This document shows, one piece after another, positions 8,678 through 17,852 of a stretch of 60,263 bases of DNA; within the stretch, counting starts at the first letter, position 1; each line of letters begins with the position of its first letter. This stretch comes from Corynebacterium sp. (GTDB lineage Bacteria; Actinomycetota; Actinomycetes; Mycobacteriales; Mycobacteriaceae): assembly GCF_022712275.1 (NCBI RefSeq), contig NZ_JALAGU010000035.1:1-60263 (forward strand). The letters run 5' to 3'. The notes beneath the pieces were generated by a model. That model was not told where the DNA came from. It was given only the letters and a program-made list of their open reading frames with translations, and did no database searches. Made by a program: the position numbers and the translations under genes.

Positions 8678-9487
8678 TTGTCCGACAACTCCGCCCGCCG
8701 CGATGCGGCACTGAAGAACCTCGACAAGGAACTGAAGTCCCGGTCCCGCCGGGACAAGATGCGTCCCCTGGGGGTCGTCCTGGCCACCGTGGTGGTGCTC
8801 GTCGTCATCGTCGGCGGCATCTGGTTCGCCGTCACCCGCGACAACAGTGAGGACGAGAACGTCGCCGAGGATACGACGGCCGCCGAGGAGACTCCGATGG
8901 AGACCTCCGGTCCGTACACCGGCACCGGTGACGCCGCCAAGGAGGTCTCGCTCCCCGACGGCGAGAACATTCCGCAGGAAGGTACGACCGACGTGACCCT
9001 GCACACCACGGCAGGTGACATCGGCATCACCCTGAACCACGAACAGGCCCCGACGGCGGCATTCGCCATCCAGCACCTGGTCGAGTCCGGCTTCTACGAT
9101 GACACCATCTGCCACCGCGTGGTCGTCTCCGACGGAATGAAGATCCTCCAGTGCGGCGACCCCTCCGGTCAGGGTTCCGGCGGCCCCGGCTTCTCCTTCC
9201 CCGACGAGTACCCCGTCGGTGACGAGGACGCCGGTGACGGCCTCTACACCCGTGGCGTCCTCGCCATGGCCAACAGCGGCCCGGACACCAACGGCTCGCA
9301 GTTCTTCCTCGTCGACGACGATTCGCAGCTGACCAACGACTACACCATCTTCGGTTCCATCTCCGAGGACGGACTGGCCACGCTCGACAAGATCATCGAG
9401 GAGAACGCGGACACCGAGGGTGCCGACGGTAACGGCGGACAGCCTGACCCGGAGGTCCGGATCACCTCCGCCACAGTCGAGGACTGA
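8678..9487 (+). CDS. Membrane-anchored cyclophilin-type peptidyl-prolyl cis-trans isomerase
   Basis: A 269-residue protein with a short charged cytoplasmic segment, one transmembrane helix (~31-50), an acidic linker and an extracytoplasmic cyclophilin domain. Cyclophilin marks include FYDDTICHRVV, GSGGPGFSFPDEYP, GVLAMANSGPDTNGSQFFLV and YTIFGSI. It would catalyse proline isomerisation in exported proteins. I chose a TTG at 8678 because AAAGAGAGG lies 9 nt upstream; no ATG or GTG fits, as the frame before it is antisense to the hydrolase. It is transcribed divergently from the hydrolase-hisS pair and ends in a strong hairpin. Confidence 0.88.
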   Translation: MSDNSARRDAALKNLDKELKSRSRRDKMRPLGVVLATVVVLVVIVGGIWFAVTRDNSEDENVAEDTTAAEETPMETSGPYTGTGDAAKEVSLPDGENIPQEGTTDVTLHTTAGDIGITLNHEQAPTAAFAIQHLVESGFYDDTICHRVVVSDGMKILQCGDPSGQGSGGPGFSFPDEYPVGDEDAGDGLYTRGVLAMANSGPDTNGSQFFLVDDDSQLTNDYTIFGSISEDGLATLDKIIEENADTEGADGNGGQPDPEVRITSATVED

Positions 9488-9502
9488 CCCTCCCCACAAC
9501 GA

Positions 9503-9529
9503 AATCCTCACCTCCATGAGGTGAGGATT
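9503..9529. terminator. Perfect 12-bp hairpin terminator between convergent genes
   Basis: Arms AATCCTCACCTC and GAGGTGAGGATT pair perfectly around a 3-nt loop. CTTCT follows on the plus strand, and a short T-containing stretch follows on the minus strand. It lies between the cyclophilin gene and rel, so it can serve both. Confidence 0.85.
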
Positions 9530-9555
9530 CTTCTGTGCCGGGAGTGCGGTCCGAC

Positions 9556-11832
9556 CTATCCCCCGGTCGTCACGCGGTAGACGTCGAAGACCCCCTCGAC
9601 GTTGCGCAGCTGGTTCATCAGGTATCCCAGCTGCTTGATGTCGGAGACCTCGAAGGTGAAGCGGCACACCGCCACCCGGTCCTCCGAGACATGCGTGCTT
9701 GTCGCCGTGATCGGGACCTTCTGCTCGCTGACCACGCGGGTCACCTCGGACAGCAGACCGGTACGGTCCAGGCCCTCGATCTGCAGCGTCACCATGAACA
9801 CGGCGTTGGCGACATTGGACGCCCACTCCACCTCGATGAGCCGCTCCGGTTCGGCGTGCAGCTTCTCCGAGTTCGTGCAGTCGGTCCGGTGCACCGAGAC
9901 TCCCCCACCCTTGGTGATGAAGCCGAAGATCTCGTCGCCGGGCACCGGGGTACAGCACTTCGCCAGCTTCGCCGAGAAGTCGGCATTGCCCTGGACCAGG
10001 ATGCCGGATCCGTCACCACGGCCCGACTTCACCGCCTGCTGCGGGGTCGTGTGCCGCTGACGGGTCACCGGCGGCTGCGGGATGTCGTCGACGTCCTCGG
10101 TCTCGTCGCCCTGGTAGATCTCCTTGAGCAGGTTCATCACATGGCCGGCGGTCTCCCCACCCGAGCCGATGGCGTTGTAGAGGTCGTCGACGTTCTCGCG
10201 GTGCAGGGATGTCGCCACGGTCTTCAGTGCCTCGGCGGTCACCAGGCGCTGCAACGGGATGCCGGTGCGCTGCGCCTCATGGGCCAGCGCGTCGCGACCC
10301 TTCTCCAGGGACTCCTCACGACGCTCCTTGTTGAACCACGCGCGGATCTTGTTCTTGGCGCGCGGGGAGACGACGATCTTCTCCCAGTCCTTCGACGGGC
10401 CCGCGTGGGCGTCCTTCGAGGTGAAGACCTCGACCTTGTCGCCGGTGTTCAGCGGGGTCTCCAGAGCGACCAGCTTGCCGTTGACCTTCGCGCCGATACA
10501 GCGGTGACCGACCTCGGTGTGTACCGCATAGGCGAAGTCGATGGCCGTGGAACCGGCCGGCAGGGTGATCGCGTCCCCCTTCGGGGTGAAGGCGAAGATC
10601 TGGTTGGTGGACAGGTCGTAGCGCAGCGAGTCGAGGAACTCGTTGGGGTCCGCCGCCTCCTTCTGCCAGTCGAGCAGCTGACGCATCCACGCCATCTGGT
10701 CGACCTCGGCGTTGTCCCCCTTGTGGGAGCCCTTGGTCTCCTTGTAACGCCAGTGTGCGGCGATGCCGTACTCCGCCTGGTAGTGCATCTCGTGGGTACG
10801 GATCTGCACCTCCAGGGCCTTGGCGTCCGGCCCGAGCACCGTGGTGTGCAGGGAGCGGTAGACGCCGAAGCGCGGCTGGGAGATGTAGTCCTTGAAACGG
10901 CCAGGCATCGGCTGGTAGAGCGAGTGCACGGCACCCACGGCGGCGTAGCAGTCCTTGACGTCGTCGACGAGGATGCGGATACCGACCAGGTCGAAGATCT
11001 CGTCGAAGTCGCGTCCCCGCACGATCATCTTCTGGTAGATCGACCAGTAGTGCTTCGGGCGGCCGACGACGTCGGCGACGATGTGGGCGTCCCGCATCGT
11101 CGACCCGATCTCGTCGATGACCTTGGCGAGATACTGGTCACGCTTCGGTGCCCGGTCGGCGACGAGGCGGACGATCTCGTCGTACTTCTTCGGGTAGAGG
11201 ATCGCGAAGGAGAGGTCCTCGAGTTCCCACTTGATCGTGGCCATACCCAGGCGGTGTGCGAGCGGGGCGATGACCTCCAGGGTCTGCCGGGCCTTCTTCG
11301 CCTGCTTCTCCGGCGGCAGGAAGCGCATGGTGCGCATGTTGTGCAGCCGGTCGGCGACCTTGATCACGAGTACGCGGGGATCGTGCGCCATCGCCACGAT
11401 CATCTTGCGGATCGTCTCGGCCTCGGCCGCCGATCCGAGAGCGACCTTGTCCAGTTTCGTCACACCGTCGACGAGCAGGGCGACCTCCGGGCCGAAGTCG
11501 CGGGTGAGGTCGTCGAGGGAGTAGTCGGTGTCCTCGACCGTGTCATGGAGCAGCGCGGCGACCAGGGTGGTGGTGTCCATGCCGATCTCGGCGGCGATGT
11601 TCGCGACCGCCAGCGGGTGGGTGATGTACGGCTCCCCCGATTTCCGCAGCACCCCCTCGTGCAGCTTCTCGGCGATGGTGTAGGCACGGTCGAGAAGCTC
11701 GATGTCCGCCTTCGGATGGTACCGGCGGTGCACCGCGATCAGCGGTCCCAGCACCGGATTGATGCGGCTCTTTCCTGTGAGGCTTCGCGCGATCCGCGCG
11801 GCCATCCACAGCGAGTTCTTCTCGTTACTCAT
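9556..11832 (-). CDS. rel: Bifunctional (p)ppGpp synthetase/hydrolase
   Basis: A 758-residue RelA/SpoT protein that makes and degrades (p)ppGpp for the stringent response. In order it has an HD hydrolase domain with LLHDTVEDTD (~90-100), a synthetase domain with RGRDFDEIFDLVGIRILVD and GVYRSLHTTV, and a TGS domain (FAFTPKGDAITLPAGSTAIDFAY). A helical region and a C-terminal ACT domain follow. Both catalytic halves look intact, as in the single Rel of actinobacteria. It is the last gene of the run apt-rel; the ATG at 11832 follows GTGAGGC. The convergent 3' side carries the hairpin at 9503-9529. Confidence 0.96.
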   Translation of the reverse strand: MSNEKNSLWMAARIARSLTGKSRINPVLGPLIAVHRRYHPKADIELLDRAYTIAEKLHEGVLRKSGEPYITHPLAVANIAAEIGMDTTTLVAALLHDTVEDTDYSLDDLTRDFGPEVALLVDGVTKLDKVALGSAAEAETIRKMIVAMAHDPRVLVIKVADRLHNMRTMRFLPPEKQAKKARQTLEVIAPLAHRLGMATIKWELEDLSFAILYPKKYDEIVRLVADRAPKRDQYLAKVIDEIGSTMRDAHIVADVVGRPKHYWSIYQKMIVRGRDFDEIFDLVGIRILVDDVKDCYAAVGAVHSLYQPMPGRFKDYISQPRFGVYRSLHTTVLGPDAKALEVQIRTHEMHYQAEYGIAAHWRYKETKGSHKGDNAEVDQMAWMRQLLDWQKEAADPNEFLDSLRYDLSTNQIFAFTPKGDAITLPAGSTAIDFAYAVHTEVGHRCIGAKVNGKLVALETPLNTGDKVEVFTSKDAHAGPSKDWEKIVVSPRAKNKIRAWFNKERREESLEKGRDALAHEAQRTGIPLQRLVTAEALKTVATSLHRENVDDLYNAIGSGGETAGHVMNLLKEIYQGDETEDVDDIPQPPVTRQRHTTPQQAVKSGRGDGSGILVQGNADFSAKLAKCCTPVPGDEIFGFITKGGGVSVHRTDCTNSEKLHAEPERLIEVEWASNVANAVFMVTLQIEGLDRTGLLSEVTRVVSEQKVPITATSTHVSEDRVAVCRFTFEVSDIKQLGYLMNQLRNVEGVFDVYRVTTGG

Positions 11833-11894
11833 GCCTCACCGTATCTCTCCCGGGGTGTCACCCCGACGGTCGTGCGCCCGTGTGTGCTGTAAGC

Positions 11895-12461
11895 CTACCG
11901 TCCGGCGGCGACGACGTAGAGCGGTAGGTCACTGAAGCGCTCCCGACCGTTGAGCTCCTCGACCTCCAGTGCTACGGCCACACCACAGACTTCCCCACCT
12001 GCCCGTTCGATGAGGCGGCGGGACGCGGCGAGAGTTCCCCCGGTGGCGAGGACATCATCGACGAGCAGGACGCGCTTGCCGGTGAGATCGAGGCCCTCAG
12101 CCGGGATCTCGAGGGCGGCGGAGCCGTACTCCAGGGCATATTCCTCGTGGAGCACCGGCGGGGGCAGTTTGCCTGCCTTGCGCACCGCGAGGATGCCGAC
12201 ACCGAGTTCCACGGCCACCGCGGAACCGAGGAGGAAGCCACGGGCGTCGAGTCCTCCGACCAGGTCTGCACGGAACGGTCCACAGGCGTCGGCGAGGTCG
12301 TTGACGATGAGCCGGAAGCCGTGGGCGTCCGCCAGCACCGGAGTGAGATCCTGGAAGACGATCCCGGGCGCCGGGTAGTCGGCCACGAACCGTGTGAGTC
12401 TCTTCAACGCCCAGCGGGCATCGGCCCCGGCAGGAATCTCAGGGGTGTCGGGGTCGGTCAC
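11895..12461 (-). CDS. apt: Adenine phosphoribosyltransferase
   Basis: A 188-residue purine-salvage enzyme converting adenine and PRPP to AMP. The PRPP-binding motif VLLVDDVLATGGTL is at ~131-144, and the adenine-binding hood includes VADYPAPGIVFQDLTP. The GTG start at 12461 overlaps the stop of the upstream lipoprotein gene as GTGA, implying coupling. It lies 62 bp upstream of rel, the order known from other corynebacteria and mycobacteria. Confidence 0.95.
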   Translation of the reverse strand: MTDPDTPEIPAGADARWALKRLTRFVADYPAPGIVFQDLTPVLADAHGFRLIVNDLADACGPFRADLVGGLDARGFLLGSAVAVELGVGILAVRKAGKLPPPVLHEEYALEYGSAALEIPAEGLDLTGKRVLLVDDVLATGGTLAASRRLIERAGGEVCGVAVALEVEELNGRERFSDLPLYVVAAGR

Positions 12462-14122
12462 TGGTTCTCCTCGGTATCGTCAGGTTCGTCCGGTTCTTCA
12501 CTGCGTGGGTGGTCGGTCGAGGTCCAGCGGTCCATGTTCCAGCTCATCCCCGGCTCCAGTCCGGAATCGGAGACCCCGCTCACGCTCGACGCGGTGACCG
12601 TCAGCCGCGGTTCCACCACCAGCGGAACCGTGGAGGCGTCGTCGGCCAGCTGGCTCTCCGCCTGGGAGATCGTTCCGACCCGTGACACCGGCGACGCTGT
12701 GACCTGGGGGTTCCGGTTGTAGGGCGTCCGGGTGTCGAGCAGGGCGTCGACATCGGTACCCAGCACCCCCGGGGTCTGGAGTGCTGCAGCATCCAGCGGG
12801 ACGGTTTCGACGGTCACTCCGGCGTCGGCGCAGGACGCGGTGAGTGCTTCGGCGACGGCCTCGTGACGGGTCTGCCCTCTGAGGTAGCCGATCCGGACCG
12901 TGGTGCCGTCGAGGGTGTCCTTCGCGGCCTGCACGTCGCGGGCGCCGAGACGTCCGGCGAGATCCTCCAGGGCGCCGGCGGCGGGACTGCCCGCGGTCGC
13001 GATCCGCAGCGCATGGGGCGCGACGCTCGCACCGGTGGTGGTCCTGACGGCGTCGACGACAGCGTTGCGGTCGATGCAGGACGCGAAGGCCCGGCGGTTG
13101 TCGGCGGTGGCGAAGATGCCCTCGTCCGACAGCGTCAGCCCGTCAGTGCGCACACCGGAGGACCGGACCACGGCCAACCCGGCGTCATTGAGTTCGGGGT
13201 CCGCCGGGCCACCGGCGAGGACTGCCGCGTCAGTGACCTCCGCAGTTCCGTCGAGGGCCCTGGTGAGGTCTCCCCCGCCGCGCACCGTGATGCGGTCGAG
13301 GCCGGGACGGTCACCGTGCCACTCGGGGTTGCGGGTCAGCACCAGGGACGGGCCCACGTCACCCTCGTTCCCGTCGGCGTCGTCCCCGAGTGACTCGATG
13401 GCGAACGGACCGGAGGTCGGGACCGTCGCCGGATCCGTGGCCGAGAGATCGAAGGTGCTGGTCCATGCCTCCCCCAGAGCGGCGAGTGCGTCCTCGTCAC
13501 CGTTGTCCACCGCGTCGACGACGCTGTCGACATGCGCATGCTCGGCGATGGTGTGCGAGGGCAGGACCTCGCCGGCGCCGAAGATCTCACGGTAGCGCTG
13601 ACCGAAGCCGCGGTCGAAGGTGACACGGAACTCCTTCGCTCCCGGAGAGCAGTCGAGACTGCTGATCCTCGACGTCAGACCGAGATCGGAGGCGAAGAGG
13701 TCGGTACGGTCCGCAGCAGTCGCGGTCAGCAGGAAGTCGTCACACACCACCGGCGCGCCGTCGGAGTAGTCCGCGTCCTCGGCGAGGACGTAGTCGACCA
13801 CGTCCGGGTTCTCCGGATCGGGGGTCACGGTCACCAGATCGGAGTTCGGCAGCAGGCGTCCACCCGGGCCCGGGAGGTACGCCCCCGGGTAGATACGGGC
13901 GGAGAGCTTCGCCGCATCTGCGGCGACGCCCAGTGTGCTCCCCGCATTGGTCGTGAGCAGCTGCTCGTCGAGGACGTAGGTGAGGCCGTGATCCGGTTCA
14001 CCGTCGTCACCGGGGCCGGAGCAGGCTGTGAGGCTGACAGTGGTGACGGTGGCCACGGTCGCCACGGTCGCCACAGTCGCGACGAGGACGCCACGGGCGG
14101 TGGATCTGCGGGAAGTTCGCAC
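12458..14122 (-). CDS. Lipoprotein resembling family 5 ABC-transporter solute-binding proteins
   Basis: A 554-residue secreted lipoprotein with a signal peptide ending in a lipobox (VSLTACSG, Cys ~34) and a large domain of the oligopeptide/nickel-binding protein type. The signal peptide core is an unusual Ala-Thr-Val repeat encoded by 9-nt repeats. The GTG at 14122 has GGGAGA upstream. It sits between secF and apt, a place where C. glutamicum carries dciAE, as I recall. No permease genes are adjacent, so a transport role is not shown. A mycobacterial homologue between secF and apt is also annotated only as a lipoprotein. Confidence 0.8.
   Translation of the reverse strand: MRTSRRSTARGVLVATVATVATVATVTTVSLTACSGPGDDGEPDHGLTYVLDEQLLTTNAGSTLGVAADAAKLSARIYPGAYLPGPGGRLLPNSDLVTVTPDPENPDVVDYVLAEDADYSDGAPVVCDDFLLTATAADRTDLFASDLGLTSRISSLDCSPGAKEFRVTFDRGFGQRYREIFGAGEVLPSHTIAEHAHVDSVVDAVDNGDEDALAALGEAWTSTFDLSATDPATVPTSGPFAIESLGDDADGNEGDVGPSLVLTRNPEWHGDRPGLDRITVRGGGDLTRALDGTAEVTDAAVLAGGPADPELNDAGLAVVRSSGVRTDGLTLSDEGIFATADNRRAFASCIDRNAVVDAVRTTTGASVAPHALRIATAGSPAAGALEDLAGRLGARDVQAAKDTLDGTTVRIGYLRGQTRHEAVAEALTASCADAGVTVETVPLDAAALQTPGVLGTDVDALLDTRTPYNRNPQVTASPVSRVGTISQAESQLADDASTVPLVVEPRLTVTASSVSGVSDSGLEPGMSWNMDRWTSTDHPRSEEPDEPDDTEENQ
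14042..14083 (-). repeat. 9-nt tandem repeat inside the lipoprotein signal peptide
   Basis: Units like GTCGCCACG repeat about four times and encode consecutive Val-Ala-Thr triplets in the hydrophobic core of the signal peptide. The unit is a multiple of three, so gain or loss changes length without a frameshift. Confidence 0.8.
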
Positions 14123-14137
14123 GGTGTCTCCCGTCCC

Positions 14138-15376
14138 CTACATTCCCGGGCGCCAGGACCGGCCGCTCTCACGGTCGTTGTTCGTGGGCCGCGAGATGGT
14201 GCGCTGCGGGGCGTCGTCATCGGAGGTGTCGGTAGCGGTGGATTCCGGGGACTCCGTGGTCTCCGCAGACTCAGCGCCGGTGGTCAGCGGGGGCACTGCA
14301 GCGGTGGTGACGGTGACCGGCACCGTCTCATCGGTCGGAGCCGCGGGGCCACCGGCGACACCGAGTTCACGGGCCCGGGCGACCTTCTCGTCGTGCTCCC
14401 GGTAGCGCTTCTGGAAGGACTTCAGCGTCACCAGCAGAGGAGCGGAGAAGTAGATCGAACTGATCGTACCGGCGATGACACCGGCGAGCTGGACCAGCGC
14501 GAGGTCCTTGAGCGTGCCGACACCCATCAGCCAGACAGCGACCACGAGCAGGGCGGCGATCGGGATCACCGAGAACAACGAGGTGTTCAGCGAACGCATG
14601 ATGGTCTGGTTCGTCGCCAGGTTCACCTGTTCGCCGTAGGTCGACCGTGTCGAACTCAACACGTCCTGTGTGTTCTCGTGGACCTTGTCGAAGACGATCA
14701 CCGTGTCATACAGCGAGTAGGCGAGAATCGTCAGCAGACCGATGACGGTCGCCGGCGACACCTCGAAGCCGACCAGCGAGTAGACACCGGCGACGACGAT
14801 GCCGTCGAGCAGCAGGCTGACGATGGCCGAGATGGCCATGTCCCGCTCCAGACGGATGGAGATGTAGACGAAGACCACGGCGAGGAAGATCACCATGCCG
14901 AGGAGCATCCGCTGGGTGATCGACGCACCCCAGGACTCGGAGACGGTCGAGTCGCTGATCGCGTCCGGGCTGGCGGTGCCGGAGTTGTCCTCCGGGGCGA
15001 ACTCGTCGAACAGGGCGACCCGGGCGTCCCGGATCTGGTCGTCGGACAGTCGCTCGGCGGTGATCTCGATGACGCGGGAGTCACCGGAGCCGACGGTCTG
15101 GGTGGACTGGGGCGCGATGCCCGTGGCGTCCTCGAAGGTCTCGGAGACCGAGGACTCGGTCGCACCGTTGGCCGGCGGCATGGTCATCTTGGTGCCGCCC
15201 TCGAAGTCGATGCCGAGGGTGAACCCCTTGATCGCGATGATGAGGACGCAGGCCAGGGTGACCAGGGCGTAGATCCAGTACCAACGGCGTCGGGTGTCGA
15301 CGATGCGGAAACCACCCTCGCCGTTGTACATGCGTTCCATGAACCCGGCGGGCTTGAGTGTCGAGGTGTCTCCCAT
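14138..15376 (-). CDS. secF: Protein translocase subunit SecF
   Basis: A 412-residue RND-type membrane protein that works with SecD to drive late steps of Sec export using the proton gradient. It shows the SecF N-terminal helix, an extracytoplasmic domain with FEGGTKMTM, and a cluster of C-terminal helices with TILAYSLYDTVIVFDKV, a SecF hallmark. The C-terminal tail is Thr/Glu-rich and poorly conserved. I prefer the ATG at 15376 (GAGGAGA seven bases upstream). The GTG at 15382 would overlap the secD stop as GTGA and is the alternative. Confidence 0.95.
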   Translation of the reverse strand: MGDTSTLKPAGFMERMYNGEGGFRIVDTRRRWYWIYALVTLACVLIIAIKGFTLGIDFEGGTKMTMPPANGATESSVSETFEDATGIAPQSTQTVGSGDSRVIEITAERLSDDQIRDARVALFDEFAPEDNSGTASPDAISDSTVSESWGASITQRMLLGMVIFLAVVFVYISIRLERDMAISAIVSLLLDGIVVAGVYSLVGFEVSPATVIGLLTILAYSLYDTVIVFDKVHENTQDVLSSTRSTYGEQVNLATNQTIMRSLNTSLFSVIPIAALLVVAVWLMGVGTLKDLALVQLAGVIAGTISSIYFSAPLLVTLKSFQKRYREHDEKVARARELGVAGGPAAPTDETVPVTVTTAAVPPLTTGAESAETTESPESTATDTSDDDAPQRTISRPTNNDRESGRSWRPGM

Positions 15377-15378
15377 GG

Positions 15379-17247
15379 TCACTTCTCCTCTCCGGTGGTC
15401 GGGACGTCGGCATCGGCATCACCTGGCGGCGTGTCTGTCTCAGCCGCACTCTCGGCGGGCCCACTTTCCCCGGAGACGGCCGCCCGGGAGGCCTCATCCC
15501 GGGCCTGACGCCGGTCAGCGGCGCGGAACGCGGAGTGCAGACCGTTGAGTTTCGGGTTGGAGAAGGCCTCCCGACGGGACACGAGGATCACCAGCGGTGC
15601 GGTGACCAGGAAGGCGATGACGACATCGAAGACGGTGGTCAGACCCAGGGTGAAGGCGAAGCCCTTGACGTTGCCGACGGCCACGAAGTACAGCACGAGA
15701 GACGCCACCAGGGAGACCACGTTACCGGTGATGATCGTCGCCCGCGCGCGCTTCCATGCCCGCGGTACCGCGGATCTGAAGGTGGAGCCCTTGTGGATCT
15801 CGTCCTTGATGCGTTCGAAGTAGACGACGAAGGAGTCCGCGGTGGTGCCGATACCGATGATAAGACCGGCGATACCGGCGAGGTCGAGACTGTAGTCGAT
15901 CCACCTGCCCAGCAGGACCAGGCCGCCGTAGATGAGGATACCCGAGGTCACCAGCGACGCCAGGGCGATGAGGCCGAGGCCGCGGTAGTAGGCCAACGCG
16001 TACAGGGCGACGATGATGAGACCGATGATGCCGGCGATGAGACCGGCCTTCAGTGAGGCCTCGCCCATGGAGGCGGAGATCGTCTCGGCGGTGCCGCCCT
16101 TTTCGCCGTTCTCACCGGTGAAGCTCAGCGGCAGAGCACCGTACTTCAGGTTGTTGGCGAGATCCTTGGCCTCCTTCTCAGTGAAGTCACCCGTGATCTG
16201 GGTGCCCTGTCCGACCGGGGTGGCGCTCTGGATCGTCGGTGCCGACAGCACCTGGCTGTCGAGGGTGATGGCGATCTGCTGGTTGAGGTACTCGTTGGTC
16301 AGGTCTGCCCAGGTCTCGCTGCCCGGATTCTCCTCACCCTGCTTGAAGCCGAAGGTGACGACCATCTGACCGGTCTGGTTGTCCAGACCGCCGAAGATGT
16401 TGGAGTTCGGGTCGATCATGTCGCCGGTCATACGGCGGGCGTCAGGACCGTCAGTCTCCCCCTTGAGCAGCGGGGCCGCGTCGAGCAGGATCGGCGCGCC
16501 GGTGTCGCTGCAGGTGACCAGCGGCTTGGCCGGGTCATCGGCACCTGCCAGAGGGTCGTCCGGGTCATCGCAGGTCAGCAGCAGGGCTGCGGCGTTCTGG
16601 GTGTTGGGGTCCTCGGACTGCCGGTCGGCCTTGAGGACATCCACGGTCGTGTTCCGCTGCTCGGTCTCCTCGATGGAGTTGGCCGGAGCTGCAGGAGCCT
16701 CCGCCGTGACCGTCGGTGCCTTGTCAGGCGCGTTGAACTCGCTGTCCTTGAAATTCTCGGTCGCCTCGCTGAGCTTGGCGTTCGCCTCGTCGACGGTGAG
16801 GACGCCGTTCCCGACCCAGCGGTCGGCCATCTCGGTGAGACTGTCGAAGAGGTTCTCGTCCGGTGCCTGACCGCCGGTCACCGGACGGAACAGCAGCTGG
16901 GAGGTCTGACCGAGGGAGCGCGCCTGGGAGGAGTCGTCGCCGGGCACGGTGATCACCAGGGTGTCACCGTCGGTGACGACCTGGGCACCGGAGACCCCCA
17001 TGCCGTTGACGCGGTTCTCGAGGATCTTACGTGCCTGGTCAAGCTGGGATCCCGAGGGCTTGTCGCCCTGGGGGACAAGAGTGACCCGGGTTCCGCCCTG
17101 CAGATCGATACCGAGTTTCGGTTCGGCCTTCTTGTCTCCGGTGAGGAAGACGAAGCTGTACATGACGACCACGAGGGCGAGGAAGATCAGCAGGGCCCGT
17201 ACGGGCCACTTTCTCGCCCGGGCAGCTGCTGCACCCGTTGAGCTCAC
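15379..17247 (-). CDS. secD: Protein translocase subunit SecD
   Basis: A 622-residue partner of SecF. It has an N-terminal transmembrane helix (~16-33), the first extracytoplasmic domain with LGIDLQGGTRVTL, a long variable loop (~130-270), and the conserved second segment LANNLKYGALPL. A six-helix RND domain follows, containing GIGTTADSFVVYFERIKDE. The GTG at 17247 has CCAGGAG upstream. A hydrophilic Glu/Ala/Pro-rich tail ends the protein. Its order after yajC and before secF is standard. Confidence 0.95.
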   Translation of the reverse strand: MSSTGAAAARARKWPVRALLIFLALVVVMYSFVFLTGDKKAEPKLGIDLQGGTRVTLVPQGDKPSGSQLDQARKILENRVNGMGVSGAQVVTDGDTLVITVPGDDSSQARSLGQTSQLLFRPVTGGQAPDENLFDSLTEMADRWVGNGVLTVDEANAKLSEATENFKDSEFNAPDKAPTVTAEAPAAPANSIEETEQRNTTVDVLKADRQSEDPNTQNAAALLLTCDDPDDPLAGADDPAKPLVTCSDTGAPILLDAAPLLKGETDGPDARRMTGDMIDPNSNIFGGLDNQTGQMVVTFGFKQGEENPGSETWADLTNEYLNQQIAITLDSQVLSAPTIQSATPVGQGTQITGDFTEKEAKDLANNLKYGALPLSFTGENGEKGGTAETISASMGEASLKAGLIAGIIGLIIVALYALAYYRGLGLIALASLVTSGILIYGGLVLLGRWIDYSLDLAGIAGLIIGIGTTADSFVVYFERIKDEIHKGSTFRSAVPRAWKRARATIITGNVVSLVASLVLYFVAVGNVKGFAFTLGLTTVFDVVIAFLVTAPLVILVSRREAFSNPKLNGLHSAFRAADRRQARDEASRAAVSGESGPAESAAETDTPPGDADADVPTTGEEK

Positions 17248-17396
17248 GCTTGTTACTCCTGGAAGTTGGGGACTGCGGACGCGAGGCCACGTGTCACGAC
17301 CATGGCGGTGGACACAGGCAACCCCGCAGAGTCTAGACCCCCCGACTGTGTGCGGACCACAACCGGTGGGCCATGGGACCCGTGTCGGGCCCGGGA

Positions 17397-17780
17397 CTAC
17401 TTCCGGTCGGTGCCGTCAGTGTCGTCGTCATTGTCGCGGTCGAAGTCGCTGTCCTCGAGAGAGGAGAGGTCATCCGGGATCCCGCCGCCGGTGAGGTGGT
17501 CGGCCTCGGTGGAGCCGGCCTCGACACTGTCGACGAGCTTGAGCACGGCGGCCCGCTCCCAGGTGGTGACGACACCCTCGGCGATCTCGACGTCGACGGT
17601 GGTCTCACCGATGCTGGTCAGCCGACCGTGGAGACCGGAGGTGAGCTGGACGACCATGCCCGGGGCAAGCTTCGACTGGAAGTCCTTGATCACTCCGACC
17701 TGCTTGGACTGCTTCCTCATCTGGAGGACAGGAAGACCGAGGAAGACGACGACGAGCAGTGCGAGAAGAAGGATATCCAT
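17397..17780 (-). CDS. yajC: Preprotein translocase accessory subunit YajC
   Basis: A 127-residue single-pass membrane protein: an N-terminal helix (~3-18), then a soluble domain with MVVQLTSGLHGRLTSIGETTVDVEIAEG, the typical YajC core, and an acidic tail (Asp-rich ~105-127). It associates with SecDF. The ATG at 17780 is chosen because the frame before it is hydrophilic and would bury the membrane helix. It lies between ruvB and secD, and 149 bp of non-coding sequence separate it from secD. Confidence 0.92.
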   Translation of the reverse strand: MDILLLALLVVVFLGLPVLQMRKQSKQVGVIKDFQSKLAPGMVVQLTSGLHGRLTSIGETTVDVEIAEGVVTTWERAAVLKLVDSVEAGSTEADHLTGGGIPDDLSSLEDSDFDRDNDDDTDGTDRK

Positions 17781-17852
17781 GTGCGACAGTCTGCCACACC
17801 TGTCTGCCACCACTGACCGGAGGGGTATGTGGGGTTAACCCGCTTAACCCGG

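Noticed and set aside
9535..11892. A 785-codon plus-strand frame opposite rel
   Set aside because: It has no recognisable domain and mirrors the rel codon pattern; rel has all family domains.
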